From Bacillus tianshenii (GTDB lineage: Bacteria; Bacillota; Bacilli; Bacillales; Bacillaceae_N), in NCBI GenBank assembly GCA_020524525.2, contig CP129018.1:2236115-2300114 (forward strand): 64,000 bases of DNA, written 5' to 3'. Position numbers and translations under genes: made by a program. The notes beneath the pieces were generated by a model, which saw nothing but the letters and a program-made list of their open reading frames with translations, was not told the origin of the DNA and did no database searches. Shown piece after piece: positions 55,144 through 62,878 of the stretch (within the stretch, counting starts at the first letter, position 1; each line of letters begins with the position of its first letter).

Positions 55144-55859
55144 CATCGTTTAGGGCATGTACGACAGTAGTCGGCCCCGTCTAATTGGTAATACAAGCAG
55201 CATGTTTGCCGAGTATTTTGTGGAGAATAAAATTTTGTTAACGGCTGAAAACGAGTTCCGAATAGTTCGGAAGATGCTTCATGGATTAGATAATGAAAAT
55301 CTTCTGCAGCTCTTTTCCGAACAACCTCATCCGGGTGGTTTGCTAGAACTTGTTCATAGAGCCAGGAAATATATAATGCAGTGTTTTCCCACAGTGTCAT
55401 AACAGGGGCACATGCTGAATTCTGTAATGCCTGCCAGACAGGTGCAAGATGGTCTAAAAATAACTTCCTTAAGACTGTATCCCGCCACTTTTCTCGCTCT
55501 CCTTCAATTGGCTCGATAGTTTGGAGATGCTCTAACCGCAGCTTCGGAAGCCAAATGCCATTCTCTTCGGCTCCCTCAATATAAATATTTTGAAAAGATA
55601 GTTCCATTTGCTTGTTATAAGCAGTCATAGCATAAAGAGCATGTACCGAAACGAGATAAGCGTACCGTTTTGAAAATTGCAGTGCTGTTACGACATAATT
55701 TGGTGCTTTGAATTTCGGACGCAACTCATCTAAGTATTCATTCAAAAAACTTACCTGCAACAGTTTCTCTGAACAGACGGATGCTCCACTTTCAATCGTC
55801 GTTAGGCGAAAATCATTCTTTAGCGTTTCAAGCTCGCTTCTGTTGAATCGCATCTGCAT
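55143..55859 (-). CDS. FhuF-like ferric iron reductase (2Fe-2S) for siderophore iron release
   Basis: 238 residues from ATG 55859 (MQMRFNRSELETLK), preceded by AAGGAG; an in-frame start 30 codons earlier lies deep inside the ABC ATPase gene and is rejected. The C-terminal CC-x10-C-x2-C (TCCLYYQLDGADYCRTC) is the FhuF 2Fe-2S signature. It would reduce Fe3+ in imported siderophores. Overlaps the ATPase gene by 32 nt, and closes the permease-permease-ATPase-reductase operon. Confidence 0.85.
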   Translation of the reverse strand: MQMRFNRSELETLKNDFRLTTIESGASVCSEKLLQVSFLNEYLDELRPKFKAPNYVVTALQFSKRYAYLVSVHALYAMTAYNKQMELSFQNIYIEGAEENGIWLPKLRLEHLQTIEPIEGEREKWRDTVLRKLFLDHLAPVWQALQNSACAPVMTLWENTALYISWLYEQVLANHPDEVVRKRAAEDFHYLIHEASSELFGTRFQPLTKFYSPQNTRQTCCLYYQLDGADYCRTCPKR

Positions 55860-56670
55860 AACGCTGCTCCTTTTGCTTATTAAGAACTCTTCCTTTTCCG
55901 TGCGGGATACAAAACGGCGTACCAAACAGTGGGTCAGTCGTAATATCACAGTTCATGCCGAAGACTTCACGGACCATTTCTTCGGTGACAATCTCTTCTG
56001 GACGTCCTTGGGCGTAAATCTTTTTATTTTTCAGTGAAACGATATTATGAGCATAACGGCAAGCAAGGTTCAAGTCATGCAGCACCATCACAACTGTTCG
56101 TTGTTGCTGTTCATTTAACTCAAATAATAAATCAAGAATTTCAATTTGATGAGTTAAATCTAAATAAGTCGTCGGTTCATCAAGCAGAATAATATCCGTA
56201 TCCTGGGCAAGCGTCATCGCAATCCAAGCTCGTTGACGTTGTCCCCCTGATAGAGAGTCAACAGCGCGATCTGCAAACTCCGTCATTTGCGTGGCTTGCA
56301 AGGCGTCTCCTACAATCTTCTCATCTTCTTCTGACCATTGCTTCAGCCATGACTGGTACGGATAACGTCCTTGCTTCACTAGCTGTAACACGGTTAACCC
56401 TTCTGGAGCTTGCGGACTTTGTGGGAGAATCGCTAGCTCTCTGGCACATTTTTTCGCTGACATTGTTTGCATTTGTTTGTCATTTAAGTAAATCTGGCCA
56501 CTTTTTGGCTTTAGTAAACGAGCAAGTGAACGAAGTAATGTTGATTTACCACAACCATTTGCACCGATAAAAACAGTGATTTCCCCTTTAGGAATTTTCA
56601 AATCCAGTTCATCAATGATAATTGTTTCTCCGTAGCCGAGTGTTAGTTGTTTTGTTTCCATACCATTCAT
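55828..56670 (-). CDS. Siderophore ABC transporter ATP-binding protein (FecE/YusV-like)
   Basis: 280 residues. Walker A GANGCGKST, Q-loop ILPQSPQAPEGL, signature LSGGQRQRAWIA, Walker B IILLDEPTTYLD, H-loop VMVLHD. Typical iron-siderophore importer ATPase. ATG 56670 is preceded by GGAGG 7 nt upstream. Follows the second permease by 12 nt. Confidence 0.96.
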   Translation of the reverse strand: MNGMETKQLTLGYGETIIIDELDLKIPKGEITVFIGANGCGKSTLLRSLARLLKPKSGQIYLNDKQMQTMSAKKCARELAILPQSPQAPEGLTVLQLVKQGRYPYQSWLKQWSEEDEKIVGDALQATQMTEFADRAVDSLSGGQRQRAWIAMTLAQDTDIILLDEPTTYLDLTHQIEILDLLFELNEQQQRTVVMVLHDLNLACRYAHNIVSLKNKKIYAQGRPEEIVTEEMVREVFGMNCDITTDPLFGTPFCIPHGKGRVLNKQKEQRYADAIQQKRA

Positions 56671-56682
56671 GATGTTTCCTCC

Positions 56683-57738
56683 CTATTGATTCTTACTCTT
56701 GTATAGTAAGTAAATGAAATACGGTGCTCCAAACGCTGCCGTAAACACACCTGCTGGGACTTCGAGCGGGGAAAATAATGTACGCCCTGCCAAATCAGCG
56801 AGCATAACAAGAATACCGCCAACCATTGCTGAAACAGGCATTAAAGCTCCAAACGTTGAACCAACAAGCCGCCTTGCAATATGAGGTGCCATTAAACCTA
56901 CAAAGCCAAGTCCTCCTGCAAACGCAACAGCCCCACCCGTAAGCGCGGTACTTATTAATAGCAATAGCATGCGGTCTTTTTGAAGTGCACTTCCAACACC
57001 TTTCGCTAAATCTTCGCCTAATTCTTGAATATTCAATTGACGTATCATCAGCACACAGATAAGAAGTAAGAAAACAGTCCAAGGAACAAGTATTTGAACA
57101 TCAGACCAAGAAGATCCATATACAGTCCCAGTCAGCCAAACATTCGCCTGATTTGCGCGATAAATCGGTCCAACAACCATAAAAAGCGTCGTTAGTGACT
57201 GCATCAACACGGATATACCAATTCCGATTAAAACTAAACGAAGTGGCGAAATGCCATCTTTCCATGCAAGCAAGTAAACAACAATTCCGATAATAAGTGC
57301 TCCTAGAAAGGCCGCAAGCGGCATCCACTTAATACTGACAGTTAGTGCATTGTTTTTATCACTAAAAATAGCAAGAAATGCGACGACTGCAGTTGATGCA
57401 CCACCGACAATCCCAATAATGTCTGGTGAAGCAAGCGGATTGCGAGAAATGCCCTGTAGAATCGAGCCTGCTACCGCTAAAGCAATCCCTGCAAATAAAG
57501 CGATGATAATTCGTGGTAATCGAAATGATTGGATTACCAATGTATCCATTTCAGAGCCCATTCCGAAAAAAACTTTTATCACATTAAGCGGTGAGATCCG
57601 CATTTCTCCAAGCGCAGCACTTCCAATAAATACAGCAAATGATAAGAGTAAAAGCACCATTGTAACTTTTAATGCCTGTTTGCTTACTAAATACGAAACA
57701 GCTGGCTTTTTTATACGAAAACGAATGTATTTCTTCAT
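56683..57738 (-). CDS. Siderophore ABC transporter permease (FecCD family), second
   Basis: 351 residues, about nine helices. FecCD signature GSILQGISRNPLASPDIIGIVGGAS and the cytoplasmic loop GEDLAKGVGSAL that contacts the ATPase, then FVGLMAPHIARRLVG. ATG 57738 overlaps the stop of the preceding permease by 4 nt, so the two are made together as a heterodimer. Confidence 0.95.
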   Translation of the reverse strand: MKKYIRFRIKKPAVSYLVSKQALKVTMVLLLLSFAVFIGSAALGEMRISPLNVIKVFFGMGSEMDTLVIQSFRLPRIIIALFAGIALAVAGSILQGISRNPLASPDIIGIVGGASTAVVAFLAIFSDKNNALTVSIKWMPLAAFLGALIIGIVVYLLAWKDGISPLRLVLIGIGISVLMQSLTTLFMVVGPIYRANQANVWLTGTVYGSSWSDVQILVPWTVFLLLICVLMIRQLNIQELGEDLAKGVGSALQKDRMLLLLISTALTGGAVAFAGGLGFVGLMAPHIARRLVGSTFGALMPVSAMVGGILVMLADLAGRTLFSPLEVPAGVFTAAFGAPYFIYLLYKSKNQ

Positions 57739-58739
57739 AACCCTGACACCCCGCGACGAGCAATATATACAAAGAATGGTGTACCGATAATTGCAGTCAT
57801 TACCCCAACCGGGACTTCTTGCGGCATAATGACATACCGCGCGCTAACATCGGCTACCATTAGTAAAATCCCGCCAAGTAAGGCTGCATAAGGAACAACC
57901 CAGCGATAATCCATTCCAACTAATGCACGAGCAAGGTGTGGAACAACGATACCGATAAAGCCAATCGGTCCCGCTACAGCAACCGACCCGCCAGCTAAAA
58001 CAATAATCACAATAGCAGCACCTAATTTTACAAGACCTGTTCTTTGACCTAGCCCTTTTGCGACATCCTCTCCCATCATAAGCGTATTAATAGGCTTCGC
58101 AAGCAGGAAAGAAGCGAACCAGGCTATGCTTAGATAAGGGAGCAAATGGACAAGCTGCCCCATCTTTCTGCCTTGGACCGAACCAGCAAGCCAAAACAAA
58201 ACTTCTTCAAGTGCTTTTTCATTTAATACAAGCAATCCTTGGGTCATCGATTGAAATAGAGCTGCCATTGCAGCACCAGCAAGCGTTAACTTTAATGGCG
58301 TTAACCCCTCTCTCCCGAATGAGCTTAAGAAATAAACCGATATCGCTGCAACTGCCGCTCCTAAGAAAGCAATCCACGTCAGTCCAGTAATCGAACCAAC
58401 TGATAAAAATGAAATAGCTGTTACGATAAACAGCGAGGCGCCAGCATTTACCCCAAAAATTCCTGGTGATGCAAGTGGGTTACGAGTTAACGCTTGCATT
58501 AATGCTCCAGAAATAGCAAGACTCGCCCCTACCGCAGCACCAATTAAAGCTCTAGGAGTGCGTGAGTTTTTTATAATATAATGTTCATTTGATTGATCGA
58601 AGTGAAAATATGCATTGTAGGCTGTACCCCAATTTGTATCTGTATATCCATATACAATACTAACTCCAATACAAAATAGAAAAATGAACAAACCAATAAG
58701 TAGTCCAATCATTCTTGCCGAAGTTGTTTTCAAGACCAT
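57735..58739 (-). CDS. Siderophore ABC transporter permease (FecCD family), first
   Basis: 334 residues from ATG 58739, which has AGGAG 7 nt upstream; longer readings would run into the promoter. FecCD signature GALMQALTRNPLASPGIFGVNAGAS, GEDVAKGLGQRTG coupling loop and FIGIVVPHLARALVG. First gene of the minus-strand iron operon (permease, permease, ATPase, reductase), divergent from the binding protein. Confidence 0.95.
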   Translation of the reverse strand: MVLKTTSARMIGLLIGLFIFLFCIGVSIVYGYTDTNWGTAYNAYFHFDQSNEHYIIKNSRTPRALIGAAVGASLAISGALMQALTRNPLASPGIFGVNAGASLFIVTAISFLSVGSITGLTWIAFLGAAVAAISVYFLSSFGREGLTPLKLTLAGAAMAALFQSMTQGLLVLNEKALEEVLFWLAGSVQGRKMGQLVHLLPYLSIAWFASFLLAKPINTLMMGEDVAKGLGQRTGLVKLGAAIVIIVLAGGSVAVAGPIGFIGIVVPHLARALVGMDYRWVVPYAALLGGILLMVADVSARYVIMPQEVPVGVMTAIIGTPFFVYIARRGVSGL

Positions 58740-58777
58740 TGCTGTATCTCCTAACCATAACTTTCTATTACCCTTTA

Positions 58778-58806
58778 AGTTTATGAGAATAATTCTCACT
58801 TGTCAA
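58778..58806 (-). promoter_or_regulatory. Fur-controlled promoter of the permease-ATPase-reductase operon
   Basis: Minus strand -35 TTGACA (58806-58801), 17-nt spacer, -10 TAAACT (58783-58778). The spacer is almost wholly a perfect dyad TGAGAATAATTCTCA (58784-58798), a Fur 7-1-7 box. Confidence 0.92.
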
Positions 58807-58812
58807 TGATAT

Positions 58813-58891
58813 TGAAAATTATTATCAATTATCTATTGACAACCATTCTCAATGGTTATACGATACTTACTGTAATTGAAAATCGTTCTCT
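58813..58891 (+). promoter_or_regulatory. Fur-controlled promoter of the siderophore-binding lipoprotein
   Basis: -35 TTGACA (58836-58841), 17-nt spacer, -10 TACGAT (58859-58864). Fur boxes flank it: TGAAAATTATTATCA (58813-58827) upstream and the weaker TGAAAATCGTTCTCT (58877-58891) downstream. Confidence 0.88.
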
Positions 58892-58911
58892 ATTAGAAAG
58901 GGGTATACAAC

Positions 58912-59883
58912 ATGAAAACTTGGAAGTCTTACATAACAATGGCTTTACTACTTTCTTTTATGCTCGTATTAAGCGCATGCAGTGGTTCATCTGAAGAAAG
59001 CAAGGATGCTGCTCCAAAAGAAGAAAAAGAAGCTGCAACTCGAACAGTACAGCATGCGATGGGGGAAACAGAAGTTCCTGAAAACCCAGAGCGTGTCGTT
59101 ATTCTTACAAATGAAGGAACAGAAGCCCTTCTTTCAATGGATGTGAAGCCTGTTGGAGCTGTTCAATCATGGACAGGTGAACCATGGTACAAACATATCG
59201 AAGACAAGATGACAGATGTAGAAGTAGTCGGAACAGAAAGTGAGCCAAATATCGAAAAAATTGCGTCTCTTAAGCCTGATTTAATCATCGGAAACAAATT
59301 ACGCCAAGAAAAAGTATATGAACAGTTAAATGCAATTGCACCAACTGTATTCTCTGAAACACTTAAAGGTGAATGGCAGGAAAACTTCAAGCTATATGCA
59401 GATGCATTGAATAAACAAGATAAAGGTCAAGAAGTATTAGACGAATATAATGCACGGATTGAAAGCTTCAAAGAACAAGCAGGCGAAAAGCTTGATCAAA
59501 AAGTGTCAGTCGTCCGCTTCCTATCTGGTGATGTGCGCATCTATCAAAAAGATTCATTCTCAGGTGTTATTCTTGAGCAATTAGGTTTCCAACGCCCTGC
59601 TTCTCAAGATGTTGATGCATTTGCTGAGAAAAACGTAACAAAAGAGCGCATTCCTGATATGGATGGAGACATTCTGTTCTACTTTACGTATGAAACAGGT
59701 GATGGTGAAGCTTCACAAGTCGAAAAAGAATGGACAAATGATCCGCTATGGCAAAAGCTTAATGCCGTTCAGCAAGGCAATGTTCACAGAGTAAGCGATG
59801 CAACATGGAACACATCTGGCGGTGTCTTAGCAGCAAACGAAATGCTTGATGACTTAGAAAAAATCATTTTAGAAGAACAATAA
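58912..59883 (+). CDS. Iron-siderophore ABC transporter substrate-binding lipoprotein (YfiY-like)
   Basis: 323 residues. Lipobox LSAC (Cys23), then the FepB-type fold: MGETEVPENPERVVILTNEGTEALLSM, SLKPDLIIGNKLRQEKVYEQL, and C-terminal NTSGGVLAANEMLDDLEKI. Binds a ferri-siderophore outside the membrane. Encoded divergently from its two permeases and ATPase, all under Fur. The resemblance to YfiY suggests schizokinen/arthrobactin-type hydroxamates, but the ligand cannot be read from sequence. Confidence 0.93.
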   Translation: MKTWKSYITMALLLSFMLVLSACSGSSEESKDAAPKEEKEAATRTVQHAMGETEVPENPERVVILTNEGTEALLSMDVKPVGAVQSWTGEPWYKHIEDKMTDVEVVGTESEPNIEKIASLKPDLIIGNKLRQEKVYEQLNAIAPTVFSETLKGEWQENFKLYADALNKQDKGQEVLDEYNARIESFKEQAGEKLDQKVSVVRFLSGDVRIYQKDSFSGVILEQLGFQRPASQDVDAFAEKNVTKERIPDMDGDILFYFTYETGDGEASQVEKEWTNDPLWQKLNAVQQGNVHRVSDATWNTSGGVLAANEMLDDLEKIILEEQ

Positions 59884-59888
59884 GAATT

Positions 59889-59924
59889 GAGGCAGTCACA
59901 ATTGTGGCTGTCTTTTCTTTTTAT
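59889..59924 (+). terminator. Terminator of the siderophore-binding protein gene
   Basis: GGCAGTCACA / TGTGGCTGTC stem (59891-59912), T-rich tail. Confidence 0.82.
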
Positions 59925-59969
59925 TTGCGATAAAATGTACGAAGGCATCATTTGAAAGGGGAACACTTT

Positions 59970-60653
59970 ATGAAGAAGTTCATTTATTCTTTGTTACTAC
60001 TCCTTCTCTTAGCTGTAAGTGGTTGTTCCGAGGAACAAAACAATACATTCGAGGCAACGGTACCATATGTTGTTGATGGTGATACATTAGACATACGGTT
60101 CAATGGAAAAGAAGAACGTGTAAGGTTGTTGCTAGTGGATACGCCTGAAACGAAGCATCCTGACAAACCTGTTCAGCCATTTGGTCCGGAGGCTTCTACT
60201 TTTGCAAAAGAAACACTTGAAGGCAAAACCGTAGAAGTCGAGCTTGATGTATCAGAGCGTGACAAATACGGACGTTTACTCGCTTACATATGGGTAGATG
60301 ACAAGCTCTTTAACGAAATGCTGATTGAGCGAGGATTAGCTCGTGTAGCCTATGTCTTTGAGCCAAATACGAAATATGTAGACAGCTTTTATGAAACGCA
60401 AAAAGAAGCTCAAAAAGAAGGAATCGGCATTTGGTCGATTGAAAACTACGCGCAAGAAGACGGCTTCCACGCAGAAGAACAACGACAATCAACAAAGCAA
60501 AGTGATGATTGTACAATCAAAGGTAACATCAATTCTAAAGGGGATAAAATATACCATACAGAGGAATCACCATGGTATGAGCAAACAAAGGCAGAAATGA
60601 TCTTTTGTACAGAACAAGAAGCACAACAAGCAGGCTTCCGCGCTCCACAATAA
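59970..60653 (+). CDS. Lipoprotein thermonuclease (SNase family)
   Basis: 227 residues from ATG 59970 with AAAGGGGAAC before it. Lipobox VSGC (Cys19), then an SNase domain: VVDGDTLDIRF, VRLLLVDTPETKHP and ERDKYGRLLAYIW, which hold the calcium and catalytic Arg/Glu/Arg residues. C-terminal extension with GNINSKGDKIYHTEE and FCTEQEAQQAGFRAPQ, an excalibur-like or Ada-like metal-binding tail. Degrades extracellular DNA at the cell surface. Stand-alone with a terminator. Confidence 0.9.
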   Translation: MKKFIYSLLLLLLLAVSGCSEEQNNTFEATVPYVVDGDTLDIRFNGKEERVRLLLVDTPETKHPDKPVQPFGPEASTFAKETLEGKTVEVELDVSERDKYGRLLAYIWVDDKLFNEMLIERGLARVAYVFEPNTKYVDSFYETQKEAQKEGIGIWSIENYAQEDGFHAEEQRQSTKQSDDCTIKGNINSKGDKIYHTEESPWYEQTKAEMIFCTEQEAQQAGFRAPQ

Positions 60654-60668
60654 CAAATAATATTAAAC

Positions 60669-60709
60669 AAAGAAGACCAGTCCTCTTACATTGAGGATTG
60701 GTCTTCTTC
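60669..60709. terminator. Bidirectional terminator between the thermonuclease and yrhC
   Basis: 15-bp stem AGAAGACCAGTCCTC / GAGGATTGGTCTTCT (one mismatch), 7-nt loop; between convergent genes. Confidence 0.9.
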
Positions 60710-60934
60710 TGTGATACGTCGTTTTATTTTCAATGAATTATAGTAAAAAAAGACACTTCCGAACAAGAATGCAAGCGTTGAGCTGAACATGACCATCAGT
60801 TGTGTTGACGTCTTTTCATCTGCAAGCAAAATGGCGCCCATAAAAAAGAACGAACCGAAAATGAGCAAGATATAGGCATATCGTGCATAATCTGTCATCT
60901 TTGCTTTCAATGCTTGAATCTGTTTGTCTTCCAT
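60686..60934 (-). CDS. yrhC: YrhC family membrane protein
   Basis: 82 residues with two membrane helices (about 17-37 and 45-65). KAKMTDYARYAYILLIFGSFF and the C-terminal basic segment LKIKRRITEEDQ match my recollection of YrhC, located near mtnN in B. subtilis. Function unknown. ATG 60934 preceded by GGAGGTGGC. Confidence 0.75.
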   Translation of the reverse strand: MEDKQIQALKAKMTDYARYAYILLIFGSFFFMGAILLADEKTSTQLMVMFSSTLAFLFGSVFFYYNSLKIKRRITEEDQSSM

Positions 60935-61035
60935 GGTGCCACCTCCATCTCATAACCGATAGTTTCACTATAACATAGAAAATAACGGGGAAATGGAAGT
61001 AATATTCACTAATGTTACCGACTGTTGGTAGCTGC

Positions 61036-61740
61036 TTACTGCATGTCTTTCATTTTATCAACGAACGCTAATACGAGCTCTGAGGAATGAAAGGCAGCTT
61101 TATCTAAGAATTGTTCAAATGATATGTTTGAGTCTTTTCCAGCAATATCTGATAGGGCACGAATAACGACAAATGGCATATCAAATTGATAGCATACTTG
61201 CGCAATTGCCGCCGCTTCCATCTCTGCTGCATACAAATCAACGAACTTACTGCGGACGAATTCAACCCGTGCTGGATCATTCATAAATGAGTCGCCTGTT
61301 ACAATCAAGCCCTTTACAGCTTGCACATCAGTAATTTCCTTGGCACACTCCATCGCCGCTTCAACAAGCTTTGCATCAGCTGTATAAGCAGCCGGCATGT
61401 TTGGCACTTGACCATATTCATATTCAAAAATAGTCACATCAACATCATGGTGACGCACTTCTGTTGAAACGACTAAATCGCCAACATTTAGTGAAGGATG
61501 AAAACCGCCAGCAGAACCTGTATTAATGACCATATCAGGGTTATGACGGTCTAACAGAATCGTTGTTGCCATTGCTGCATTTACTTTCCCAATTCCAGAA
61601 CGAAGCAAGACAACTTCTACCCCATTAATGTCCCCTGTGTAAAACTCACAATTTGCAACTGTATCAAGTTCACGGTTTCCCATTTTATCTTTTAGGATTT
61701 GCACCTCTTCATCCATCGCACCAATAATACCAATTTTCAT
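61036..61740 (-). CDS. mtnN: 5'-methylthioadenosine/S-adenosylhomocysteine nucleosidase
   Basis: 234 residues. Begins [17 protein letters not shown], with NTGSAGG (purine pocket), [12 protein letters not shown]-type Glu loop ([13 protein letters not shown]) and [13 protein letters not shown] (catalytic Asp). Removes adenine from methylthioadenosine and SAH, feeding methionine salvage and methyl-cycle recycling. 101 nt upstream of yrhC. Confidence 0.96.
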   Translation of the reverse strand: MKIGIIGAMDEEVQILKDKMGNRELDTVANCEFYTGDINGVEVVLLRSGIGKVNAAMATTILLDRHNPDMVINTGSAGGFHPSLNVGDLVVSTEVRHHDVDVTIFEYEYGQVPNMPAAYTADAKLVEAAMECAKEITDVQAVKGLIVTGDSFMNDPARVEFVRSKFVDLYAAEMEAAAIAQVCYQFDMPFVVIRALSDIAGKDSNISFEQFLDKAAFHSSELVLAFVDKMKDMQ

Positions 61741-61874
61741 AACCTAACCTCTTTCCTTATGTACGTAGTCTGTTTCATTATACGTCCCCACCTGTTTCTT
61801 TCGCAAACCCAATTTAAAAAGAATATGATTTATATTAGAATAAGAGCGTACATATTGATGAAAGGACGATTGCT

Positions 61875-62081
61875 ATGCAAATTAAACTTGATCGTATAGA
61901 AGATAAAATTGAGTTTTTCGAAGCAGGGACATTAAAGGAACTTGAAAAGAAAGTAAACGAAAAAGTTGAGCAAAATCAAGCGATTCTTCTACAAGTTCAC
62001 TCCGTTTCCCACCAGTCACATGTTGATTATGAATCAGGTCGTACCTACTTCACTGCCGTTGTTCATTTTAAAGCTAAATAA
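61875..62081 (+). CDS. yrzA: DUF2536 family protein (YrzA-like)
   Basis: 68 residues: MQIKLDRIEDKIEFFEAGTLKELEKKVNEKVEQNQAILLQVHSVS, split here as one alpha/beta fold, ending FTAVVHFKAK. Fits my recollection of B. subtilis YrzA by length, sequence and position near mtnN. Function unknown. Ribosome binding site AAAGGACG ahead of ATG 61875. Confidence 0.8.
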   Translation: MQIKLDRIEDKIEFFEAGTLKELEKKVNEKVEQNQAILLQVHSVSHQSHVDYESGRTYFTAVVHFKAK

Positions 62082-62085
62082 GAAG

Positions 62086-62113
62086 AAAGCACCTCATGCT
62101 AGTGAGGTGCTTT
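62086..62113. terminator. Terminator between yrzA and yrrS
   Basis: 11-bp perfect stem AAAGCACCTCA / TGAGGTGCTTT, 6-nt loop, between convergent genes. Confidence 0.85.
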
Positions 62114-62116
62114 CCA

Positions 62117-62770
62117 TTATCCATGAGGATTTTGCTTTAACGTTTCAACACGGACAGGTTTCCAGCCTTGGCCTTCTACCCATTGCAGTAGTACCCGATA
62201 TGTTTGTGACTTATCCTCTGGACTAACTGTGGCAGTTGAGGAGTTTGGACTTCCTCCATTTCCAAGCCACCAAACGACCATTTCATCTTGACTTAAGCCT
62301 GTCGCTCTTTCAACTGCTTGAAGCATTTCGTTCCAATCTTTTGAGCCTTTTTCATAAGAGGTGACATGGTTCCCTTGTTGATTTGTTTCAACAGGCTTCC
62401 AATCCCCAGTGATGACCTCGTTCACATTTTCTTTATCACTAGGCTTTCGGGTAACCTCGACGTCATCCTCATTCTCTTTGTCAGCATCTTTCTCTGACTT
62501 GTTCTTGCTGTCTGCTTCGTCCTCTGATGATTTATCTTCTTTCTTGTCCTTCTCATCATCACTAACAACCTGCTCCTCTTGCTTATCGTCTTTATAAGAG
62601 TCAGGCGTCGTTGGACCGTATACAAACTCAGAATCTTTGCCGCTGCCAACGAAAAAACTAACCATAAAGAGCAATAACAATGCGGCGAAAAACCCTGCGA
62701 AAATATACATTAACTTACTCGACTTTTTTCCTTGCGTCCGTTGTTGATAACGTGACTGTTCTTGAGGCAT
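62117..62770 (-). CDS. yrrS: YrrS/DUF1510 family membrane protein
   Basis: 217 residues. Short cytoplasmic head, one membrane helix (about 21-43), a long acidic/Lys-rich low-complexity spacer (about 60-105), and a C-terminal DUF1510 domain (VITGDWKPVETNQQGNHVTSY, then MLQAVERATGLSQDEMVVWWLGNGG). Downstream of pbpI, the B. subtilis yrrR-yrrS order. Probably interacts with the cell-wall machinery at the spore septum or wall; inference from the neighbour only. Confidence 0.88.
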   Translation of the reverse strand: MPQEQSRYQQRTQGKKSSKLMYIFAGFFAALLLLFMVSFFVGSGKDSEFVYGPTTPDSYKDDKQEEQVVSDDEKDKKEDKSSEDEADSKNKSEKDADKENEDDVEVTRKPSDKENVNEVITGDWKPVETNQQGNHVTSYEKGSKDWNEMLQAVERATGLSQDEMVVWWLGNGGSPNSSTATVSPEDKSQTYRVLLQWVEGQGWKPVRVETLKQNPHG

Positions 62771-62878
62771 CTAGACATCCCCCTGTTACCTAAAATTAGT
62801 CAAAATTCCCCTAACTTATTCGCATTCGACAATCGAATTGTGGGGCATTATGTTATTCCCTACTCTAAAAGTCATTAA

